A stretch of 5,931 nt of DNA, from assembly GCA_002437305.1 (NCBI GenBank), contig DJOW01000075.1, forward strand, positions 1 to 5,931, in the 5' to 3' direction. Positions 1 through 4,658 of this stretch are shown in pieces; position 1 is the stretch's first letter, and the number at the start of each line of letters is the position of its first letter. The notes beneath the pieces were generated by a model. The model was given only the letters and a program-made list of their open reading frames with translations, made no database searches and was not told the origin of the DNA. Source of the stretch: Bacteroidales bacterium UBA6428 (GTDB taxonomy: Bacteria; Bacteroidota; Bacteroidia; Bacteroidales; UBA932). A program made the position numbers and the translations under genes.

Positions 1-51
1 AACAAATCAAAACAACTTCTTAGACAGGTTATCTTTTGACGGTTACTTATA

Positions 52-84
52 TTTGTCTGAATTGTCAGGAATATGCTATCTTTG
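52..84 (+). promoter_or_regulatory. Bacteroidetes-type promoter for the suf cluster
   Basis: The -33 element TTTG lies at 52-55 and the -7 element TATCTTTG at 77-84, separated by 21 nt. This matches the Bacteroidetes primary sigma consensus (TTTG, 19-21 nt, TAnnTTTG) exactly. Transcription would start near position 90, giving a leader of about 60 nt before sufB. No other gap in the window holds an equally good match, so this may drive sufB and possibly the genes after it. No regulator-binding site was recognised. Confidence 0.8.
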
Positions 85-153
85 CAGAGTCCACATAAGG
101 AGACCGTTCTGCACTCACGCACGGCGGTTAAGATGAAATAAAAGAGAACGATA

Positions 154-1602
154 ATGGACATCAAGGAAGAAGACAAGATAATTCAGGAGGTCACGAGGCA
201 GGAGTACAAGGAGGGCTTCGTCACGGAGGTCGGGCAGGACTTCATCCCCAAGGGACTGAACGAGGACATCATACGCACGATCTCACGGCTCAAGGAAGAG
301 CCTGGCTGGATGCTGGAGTTCCGGCTGGGCGCTTTCCGGAAGTGGCAGGGAATGGAGATGCCCCAGTGGGGACATCTGGATATGCCTAAAATTAATTTCC
401 AAGACATTATCTACTACGCCGCACCGAAAAAGAACTCGGAGCGGCCTAAGGAGATCGACCCGAAGCTGGAGGAGACGTTCGAGAAACTGGGCATCCCGGT
501 GAGGGAACGTGAGGCTCTGGCCGGGGTCGTGGCAGTCGACGCGGTCTTCGACTCGGTCTCTGTGGCGACGACCTTCAGGGCATCGCTGGCGGAGAAGGGA
601 ATCATATTCTGCAGCTTCTCGGAGGCAGTCAAGGAGCATCCGGATCTTGTGCGGAAATATCTCGCCTCGGTGGTTCCGGTCGGAGACAATTTCTTCTCCG
701 CGCTCAACTCGGCGGTCTTCAGCGACGGCAGTTTCTGCTATATTCCCAAAGGGGTCAAATGCCCGATGGAGCTTTCCAGCTACTTCAGGATCAACGCGAA
801 AGGCACGGGGCAGTTCGAGAGGACGCTCATTGTGGCGGACGAGGGTTCGCAGCTGAGCTACATGGAGGGCTGCACGGCGCCGATGCGAGACGAGAACCAG
901 CTGCACGCGGCTGTGGTGGAAATAGTGGTGGAGAAGGACGCCGATGTGAAATATTCAACGGTGCAGAACTGGTACCCGGGGGACGCGCAGGGGCGCGGAG
1001 GGATCCTTAACCTCGTGACAAAGAGGGGAATATGCAAGGGCAGCGGCTCGCACCTGAGCTGGACACAGGTCGAGACAGGCTCGGCGATCACATGGAAATA
1101 CCCTTCCACGATACTCAAAGGCGACTACTCCTCCTCGGAGTTCTACTCCGTCGCCGTGACGAACAACTACCAGCAGGCGGACACCGGCACGAAGATGATC
1201 CACATCGGCCGCGGGACCAAGAGCCGGATCGTAAGCAAAGGAATATCAGCGGGTCACAGCCAAAACAGTTACCGTGGTCTGGTCCGGATGAACCCCGGGG
1301 CGACCGAGGCGCGCAACTATTCGCAGTGCGACAGCCTTCTGATCGGCCCGCAGTGCGGGGCGCACACTTTCCCGGACATCCAGAGCGCGAATCCGACGGC
1401 TATCGTGGAGCACGAGGCCACAACCTCGAAAATCAGCGATGAGCAGCTGTTCTACTGCAACCAGCGGGGTCTCGGGCCTGAGGATGCCGTCGGCCTGATT
1501 GTCAACGGCTACGCCCACGAGGTGCTTTCGCGCCTCCCGATGGAGTTCGCCGTCGAGGCCACCAAGCTGCTTCAGGTCTCCCTCGAAGGCTCTGTGGGTT
1601 AA
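154..1602 (+). CDS. sufB: Fe-S cluster assembly scaffold SufB
   Basis: SufB is the beta-helical core subunit of the cytosolic SufBC2D complex, which receives persulfide sulfur and assembles Fe-S clusters using ATP hydrolysed by SufC. The protein has 482 residues, the usual family length of about 470-495. Family landmarks include SYMEGCTAP around C240, GRGTKSRIVSKGISAGHSQN at 352-371, NYSQCDSLLIG around C392, and VEHEATTSKI at 418-427. By position, C240, C392 and E421 correspond to E. coli SufB C254, C405 and E434, residues tied to sulfur transfer and de novo cluster formation (residue equivalence is from memory). The ATG at 154 sits about 70 nt downstream of the promoter. No strong Shine-Dalgarno is present, as is normal in Bacteroidetes. 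Unlike SufD and IspE in this window, it carries no repeat-derived extra segment. The identification is secure. Confidence 0.98.
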   Translation: MDIKEEDKIIQEVTRQEYKEGFVTEVGQDFIPKGLNEDIIRTISRLKEEPGWMLEFRLGAFRKWQGMEMPQWGHLDMPKINFQDIIYYAAPKKNSERPKEIDPKLEETFEKLGIPVREREALAGVVAVDAVFDSVSVATTFRASLAEKGIIFCSFSEAVKEHPDLVRKYLASVVPVGDNFFSALNSAVFSDGSFCYIPKGVKCPMELSSYFRINAKGTGQFERTLIVADEGSQLSYMEGCTAPMRDENQLHAAVVEIVVEKDADVKYSTVQNWYPGDAQGRGGILNLVTKRGICKGSGSHLSWTQVETGSAITWKYPSTILKGDYSSSEFYSVAVTNNYQQADTGTKMIHIGRGTKSRIVSKGISAGHSQNSYRGLVRMNPGATEARNYSQCDSLLIGPQCGAHTFPDIQSANPTAIVEHEATTSKISDEQLFYCNQRGLGPEDAVGLIVNGYAHEVLSRLPMEFAVEATKLLQVSLEGSVG

Positions 1603-1757
1603 TGAATATATTCAAGTTTCGCAAATGCGAAACTCCTATGTTCTTCACCACAAGAGGTGAAAGCAAGCCCTTTTCCCGAGGGAAGTGATCCAGGGTTGGG
1701 GTAACGAAAAGGTGGGCAGTCACCTGATAAAGATTTTTACTGCAAGCGATTGCCAGT
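1603..1757 (+). other. Hairpin-rich sufB-pnuC gap (possible structured leader)
   Basis: This 155-nt gap has no plausible gene but several short perfect inverted repeats in a row: gtttcgca/tgcgaaac (1616-1633, 2-nt gap), ttcacc/ggtgaa (1644-1661), ttccc/gggaa (1673-1684), aggtg/cacct (1710-1725), and gcaa-GCGA-ttgc (1742-1753), the last closing a GNRA-type tetraloop. The first hairpin has no U-run after it, so it is not a classic intrinsic terminator, but it could stabilise the sufB mRNA 3' end. The density suggests a folded leader for pnuC. No known riboswitch consensus fits. Confidence 0.35.
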
Positions 1758-1764
1758 TTGCGGA
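1746..1764 (+). repeat. Imperfect direct repeat, left copy flanking pnuC
   Basis: GCGATTGCCAGTTTGCGGA here recurs as GCGATTGCTGAGTTTGCCGA at 2445-2464. The two share GCGATTGC, AGTTTGC and the terminal GA, differing by one base gap and two substitutions. The left copy ends 11 nt before the preferred pnuC ATG. Confidence 0.5.
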
Positions 1765-1775
1765 AATTGAATATT

Positions 1776-2435
1776 ATGAAGTTCTTTGATATAGAAAACA
1801 TTGCGTTCACGTTAGGCGGGACGGGAGTGAGCTTTCTGGAGCTGATAGGGGTCATCGCGGGGCTTACCTGCGTGGTGATGGCCGGGCGCAACAGCAAGTA
1901 CAACTTCTGGGTCGGCTACCTGTACAACATCCTGCTGTTCGCGCTGTTCTGGCAGCGGCACCTGTACTCGGCGATGCTTCTCCAGCCGATAGCGTTCGGA
2001 ATCAATGCCTTCGGACACTGGAGATGGACTCATCCGCGGCCTGAGGAACAGAGTTCGAAAGACGCCTCGGCACTGAAAGTGACACATCTTTCGATGCGTG
2101 GCTGGTGCGTGGCCCTCACGGCCGTGGTCTTTGCCGGAGCCGTCTGGGGATTCGTGCTCAGCAAGCTGGGCACGGCATGGTTCACGGACATATTCACACC
2201 TGATCCGACTCCATGGCTGGATTCGTTAGGATTGATGCTGACGCTTCTGGCGCAGTTCCTTTCCGCTCAGAAGAAGTGGGACTGCTGGATCGTGTGGCTG
2301 GTGGTGAACATCACGAACATCACCCTCTACCTTAGCGCCGGCCTCGTCTTCATGCCGATCGTCAGCGCCCTGTACCTGCTCAACGGCATCTGGTCCCTCT
2401 GGACCTGGTACAGGCTGTACAAGGAGGAGAGGTAG
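1776..2435 (+). CDS. pnuC: PnuC-family vitamin-precursor transporter
   Basis: This inner-membrane protein of about 219 residues belongs to the PnuC family, facilitators that move nicotinamide riboside (PnuC) or thiamine (PnuT), with the substrate trapped by a cytosolic kinase. Hydrophobic segments lie at roughly 18-37, 43-60, 62-80, 109-129, 148-164, 167-184 and 186-209, fitting the family's seven-helix plan. Recognisable family stretches are NFWVGYLYNILLFALFWQ (43-60), GINAFGHWRW (75-84) and the KKW-x2-WIVWLVVN stretch near 166-178. The C-terminus is basic (YRLYKEER). I chose ATG 1776; an in-frame TTG at 1758 would add six residues but lies inside the flanking repeat. It sits between sufB and sufC, where no direct functional link is known. 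Substrate cannot be decided from sequence: no TPP riboswitch is visible, and no thiamine or NAD gene is nearby. Family assignment is firm; the gene symbol is family-level only. Confidence 0.9.
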   Translation: MKFFDIENIAFTLGGTGVSFLELIGVIAGLTCVVMAGRNSKYNFWVGYLYNILLFALFWQRHLYSAMLLQPIAFGINAFGHWRWTHPRPEEQSSKDASALKVTHLSMRGWCVALTAVVFAGAVWGFVLSKLGTAWFTDIFTPDPTPWLDSLGLMLTLLAQFLSAQKKWDCWIVWLVVNITNITLYLSAGLVFMPIVSALYLLNGIWSLWTWYRLYKEER

Positions 2436-2442
2436 CCGTGGC
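2429..2442 (+). repeat. 14-bp exact repeat, copy 1 (over the pnuC stop)
   Basis: GAGGTAGCCGTGGC spans the pnuC stop codon and is identical to 4472-4485 downstream of sufD. A few bases further on, both copies continue into a similar word (CGATTGCTG here, CGATTACTG there). Its function is unknown. Confidence 0.45.
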
Positions 2443-2444
2443 CT

Positions 2445-2464
2445 GCGATTGCTGAGTTTGCCGA
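2445..2464 (+). repeat. Imperfect direct repeat, right copy flanking pnuC
   Basis: GCGATTGCTGAGTTTGCCGA begins 10 nt after the pnuC stop and matches 1746-1764 apart from a one-base gap and two substitutions. Together the copies bracket almost exactly the pnuC gene. Confidence 0.5.
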
Positions 2465-2503
2465 AGCATCGACGTGACCAGGCTAAAACGGCCATAGTGA
2501 CAA

Positions 2504-2580
2504 GTCGCTTCGACAGGCTCAGCGACCGGTCAAGGCTCAGCGACCGGCCAAGACTCAGCGACCGGCCAAGGCCAGCGACA
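2504..2580 (+). repeat. Stem-loop repeat running into an 18-bp tandem array
   Basis: A hairpin with arms GTCGCT/AGCGAC (2504-2509 and 2521-2526) and loop TCGACAGGCTC opens the block. It overlaps an array of 18-bp units at 2515-2532, 2533-2550 and 2551-2568 (consensus AGGCTCAGCGACCGGCCA, one or two changes each) and a decayed fourth unit at 2569-2580. The 18-bp period is a whole number of codons. Read from 2506 it would encode RFDRLSDRSRLSDRP, much like the peptide RFGRLSDQ and HFGRLSDRP inside IspE, but no start or host gene is in this frame here, so it appears to be an intergenic copy of the same element. Confidence 0.85.
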
Positions 2581-2608
2581 TGGAAGAAACATTCGTAGAT
2601 AGCAACTG

Positions 2609-2643
2609 ACTAAAGGTGAACGATTTACGCATTTCCCTTTAGT
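2609..2643 (+). repeat. Hairpin upstream of sufC
   Basis: ACTAAAGG (2609-2616) and CCTTTAGT (2636-2643) are perfect 8-bp complementary arms around a 19-nt loop, about 70 nt before the sufC start. No U-run follows, so it is not an evident terminator. It could be an mRNA processing or stability structure in the pnuC-sufC gap. The rest of 2465-2674, outside the repeat block and this hairpin, holds nothing I recognise, including no good promoter. Confidence 0.35.
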
Positions 2644-2716
2644 GGATTCCGACCAAAGAGACTAGCGTAAAATATTGACAATGAGGAGCATAACCTCCAC
2701 GCAAAACATAATGAAC

Positions 2717-3463
2717 ATGACAGACATATTACTGAAAATAACCGATCTGCACGCCAGCGTCGGAGACAAGGAGATCCTAAAGGGCATCAACCTTGAGATC
2801 CGCCGCGGCGAGATCCACGCTGTGATGGGACCGAACGGGGCCGGCAAAAGCACCCTGTCCTCAGTCCTTACCGGCAAACCGAACTATAAGGTAACATCTG
2901 GCTCAATCGAGTTTGATGGAAAGGATCTGCTGGCCATGAAGCCGGAGGAAAGGGCCTGGGCCGGACTATTCATGTCCTTCCAGTACCCGGTAGAGATTCC
3001 GGGGGTCTCCATCACCAACTTCATGAAGACAGCCATCAACTCAAAGCTCAAGGCCCAGGGGAAGGAACCTATGAAAGCCGGTGATTTCCTGAAGCTTATG
3101 AAGCAGAAGATGGCTCTTGTGCAGATGAAGCCCGAATTCGCCAAGCGTGAGGTCAACGTCGGTTTCTCCGGCGGAGAGAAAAAGAGGAACGAGATCTTCC
3201 AGATGGCGATGCTCGATCCGACACTCGCGATCCTCGACGAGACGGACAGCGGACTGGACGTGGACGCGCTCAAGATCGTGGCCGACGGTGTGAACGCGCT
3301 GCACACTCCGGAAAAGTCGGCGATCGTCATCACCCACTACCAGAAGCTTCTTGAATATGTCAGGCCGGATGTCGTGCATGTCCTGAAGGACGGCCGCATC
3401 GTGGCCACCGGAGGTTACGAACTGATAGACAAGATTGAAAAGGATGGCTTTGAACAGTTCTAA
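2717..3463 (+). CDS. sufC: Fe-S cluster assembly ATPase SufC
   Basis: SufC is the ABC-type ATPase of the SufBC2D scaffold; ATP-driven dimerisation of its two copies reshapes the SufB-SufD interface so that the cluster can form. Counting from ATG 2717 (248 residues, the usual length), it has Walker A GPNGAGKST at 38-46, a Q-loop glutamine near 89 (FQYPVEIPG), the SufC-type signature FSGGEKKRNE from about 150, Walker B TLAILDETDSGLD from about 169, and an H-loop histidine in VITHYQKLL near 207. In-frame upstream starts (ATG 2681 and 2711, TTG 2675) exist; 2717 gives MTDILLKITDLHAS, which fits the family N-terminus best. It overlaps sufD by about 20 nt, suggesting coupled translation. No extra segment is present. 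Confidence 0.97.
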   Translation: MTDILLKITDLHASVGDKEILKGINLEIRRGEIHAVMGPNGAGKSTLSSVLTGKPNYKVTSGSIEFDGKDLLAMKPEERAWAGLFMSFQYPVEIPGVSITNFMKTAINSKLKAQGKEPMKAGDFLKLMKQKMALVQMKPEFAKREVNVGFSGGEKKRNEIFQMAMLDPTLAILDETDSGLDVDALKIVADGVNALHTPEKSAIVITHYQKLLEYVRPDVVHVLKDGRIVATGGYELIDKIEKDGFEQF

Positions 3464-4412
3464 AAACATAGACCACGGCAATTATATTCCCACGCCCATT
3501 GTGCCGGGAATGAAGGTAGCTGACGGAGAGCATATTCGTAAAGTCTTTGTGCTTTCCTCAGTTGACGCTGCCGTTGGAGCCGACATCGCTGAATCCTCCG
3601 CGCTTCGCGCTCCGTCCTGTCTTCTGCAGAGCGGATGCCACACGTTCACATGGCCACGGGCGGCCATGGATTCTGCGACATCGGCTCCAACGGATAATCC
3701 AGATTGCATTGGAGCGATGGTTGGTTCGACAAGCTCACCAACCGCCAAAGCGGTCACTGAGCCGACCACAGATTCTGTCACTGAGCCTGTCGAAATGGCT
3801 GGCCTGCCCATCATACCGTCAAACATCGAGGTGGGGGCGGACGCGACGCTGGACTTGACTGTGATAGTGCTGCCGGGAATCTCGGTGCGGATCCCGCTGA
3901 CGATCGACCTGACGGGAGCGCATTCCGAGGTACGGCTTTCAGGAATATACCTTTGCTCCGGCCACGATGACGTGACGTTCGACATCACGATGCATCACCG
4001 CACCGGTGACTGCCGTTCGCAGCAGACATTCAACGGGTTGGCGGCCGGTGAAGCCAAATGCGGATTCTTCGGCAAGATCGTGATCGCTCCTGACGCCCAG
4101 AGAACCGAGGCGTTTCAGGAGAGCCACAACATCCTGCTATCTGACACAGCCAGAGTCAACACCAAGCCTCGGCTGGAGATCTACTCTGACGATGTGAAGT
4201 GCTCGCACGGCGCCACCGTCGGGAAACTGAACGAAGACGAGCAGTTCTACATGCGTTCCAGAGGCATCCCGGAGGAAGAGGCAAAGGTCTTGCAGATGAT
4301 CTCGTTCGTGGCTCCCGTCCTTGAGACCATCCCGGAAGAGGCCGCTGACGGAGAGCTTAGCCGCTCCGCTGTCGCAGAACTCGTGGAGAACGCCATCCGC
4401 AGCTTCGCTTGA
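3444..4412 (+). CDS. sufD: Short SufD with in-frame repeat-derived insertion
   Basis: SufD is the SufB paralogue in the SufBC2D complex and contributes to the cluster-building interface and iron acquisition. The C-terminal half is clear: KIVIAPDAQRTEAFQESHN, TKPRLEIYSDDVKCSHGATV and FYMRSRGIPEEEA. The histidine of KCSHGAT, residue 255 from ATG 3444, matches E. coli SufD H360 (from memory). The protein has 322 residues but lacks the helical N-terminal domain of full-length SufD (about 420-450 residues) and starts almost directly in the beta-helix. About residues 40-126 (VDAAVGADIAESS through GLPIIPS) match nothing in the family, are low in hydrophobic core pattern, and coincide with palindromic repeats in the DNA. 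Removing them leaves about 235 residues. The frame is intact. ATG 3444 overlaps sufC by 20 nt; TTG 3435 would add three residues. Confidence 0.93.
   Translation: MALNSSKNIDHGNYIPTPIVPGMKVADGEHIRKVFVLSSVDAAVGADIAESSALRAPSCLLQSGCHTFTWPRAAMDSATSAPTDNPDCIGAMVGSTSSPTAKAVTEPTTDSVTEPVEMAGLPIIPSNIEVGADATLDLTVIVLPGISVRIPLTIDLTGAHSEVRLSGIYLCSGHDDVTFDITMHHRTGDCRSQQTFNGLAAGEAKCGFFGKIVIAPDAQRTEAFQESHNILLSDTARVNTKPRLEIYSDDVKCSHGATVGKLNEDEQFYMRSRGIPEEEAKVLQMISFVAPVLETIPEEAADGELSRSAVAELVENAIRSFA
3571..3693. repeat. 123-bp palindromic element with 26-bp inverted ends in sufD
   Basis: The left arm at 3571-3596 (CCGTTGGAGCCGACATCG then CTGAATCC) and the right arm at 3668-3693 are reverse complements at 23 of 26 positions. 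Between them lie two smaller palindromes: GCGC-TTC-GCGC around 3600-3610, and CATGGCC-ACGGGC-GGCCATG at 3649-3668. It is read in frame within sufD without stops. No transposase is present, so this resembles a non-autonomous palindromic repeat. Confidence 0.8.
3719..3743 (+). repeat. TCGACAAGCTC stem-loop repeat inside sufD
   Basis: Arms GGTTGGT (3719-3725) and ACCAACC (3737-3743) are perfectly complementary around the 11-nt loop TCGACAAGCTC. The same element, on the opposite strand and with one change in the 23-nt core, lies in ispE at 4982-5004. An adjoining ACCGC-CAAA-GCGGT hairpin follows at 3741-3754. In sufD the copy is translated as VGSTSSPT. Confidence 0.85.
3751..3800 (-). repeat. Minus-oriented copies of the TCGACAGGCTC repeat in sufD
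   Basis: GTCACTGAGCCTGTCGAA at 3777-3794 is the reverse complement of TTCGACAGGCTCAGTGAC, the core found at 2508-2525 and 5579-5597 with small changes. A second partial copy, CGGTCACTGAGCC, lies at 3751-3763. The shared GTCACTGAGCC words are 24 nt apart, giving the peptide repeat VTEPTTDSVTEP. Arm pairing of the complete copy is imperfect (one mismatch and one G-T pair). Confidence 0.75.
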
Positions 4413-4658
4413 AAAAAGACTCCGCAATGATATATTAGCAAGGGACAAAGAACCCCCGAAATAATCCGAGCGAGGTAGCCGTGGCAGTTAAACGATTACT
4501 GGTCAATATATTAAACAACCAACCCTGTGCAGAAAGCAGAGGGAGAACATAGTACTGAATTCTTGATTTTCAAAAGATTAAGCACCACGCACTCTATTAC
4601 CTTTCGAAGAGTGTAGACACTATGTGCCACTGCTACGAACCCATAAACAGAGATAACT
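4413..4658 (+). other. sufD-ispE intergenic region
   Basis: This 246-nt gap holds no convincing gene. It contains a second copy of GAGGTAGCCGTGGC, a near-perfect hairpin CCCTGTGC/GCAGAGGG (4523-4543, one G-G mismatch), and CACTCT/AGAGTG arms (4590-4613). A weak -7-like TACCTTTC lies at 4598-4605, one mismatch from TAnnTTTG, but no -33 TTTG stands at the right distance, so an ispE promoter is only possible. No rho-independent terminator with a U-run was seen after sufD. Confidence 0.4.
4472..4485 (+). repeat. 14-bp exact repeat, copy 2 (after sufD)
   Basis: GAGGTAGCCGTGGC is identical to 2429-2442 at the end of pnuC. Here it lies 59 nt after the sufD stop and is followed by ACGATTACTGG, resembling the CGATTGCTG after copy 1. 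Confidence 0.45.

Noticed and set aside
283..906. Long open frame on the minus strand opposite sufB
   Set aside because: It is a composition shadow of the GC-rich sufB codons, arginine- and leucine-rich with no family resemblance.
1616..1633. Rho-independent terminator after sufB
   Set aside because: The hairpin is perfect, but no run of T follows it.
1685..1757. TPP riboswitch before pnuC
   Set aside because: CACCTGAT at 1721-1728 resembles the 3' part of the TPP consensus, and GGGGT lies upstream, but the essential CTGAGA and ACCC segments are missing and the final stem does not fit.
2504..2580. CRISPR array
   Set aside because: The 18-bp units are directly contiguous with no spacers, and there are no cas genes.
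2506..2595. Small gene encoding RLSDRP repeats between pnuC and sufC
   Set aside because: There is no ATG or leader in that frame, and it ends quickly; the sequence is an intergenic repeat copy.
3482..3988. 168-codon open frame on the minus strand opposite sufD
   Set aside because: It is open largely because the inserted repeats lack stops in both orientations; it has no recognisable domain and overlaps a clear gene.
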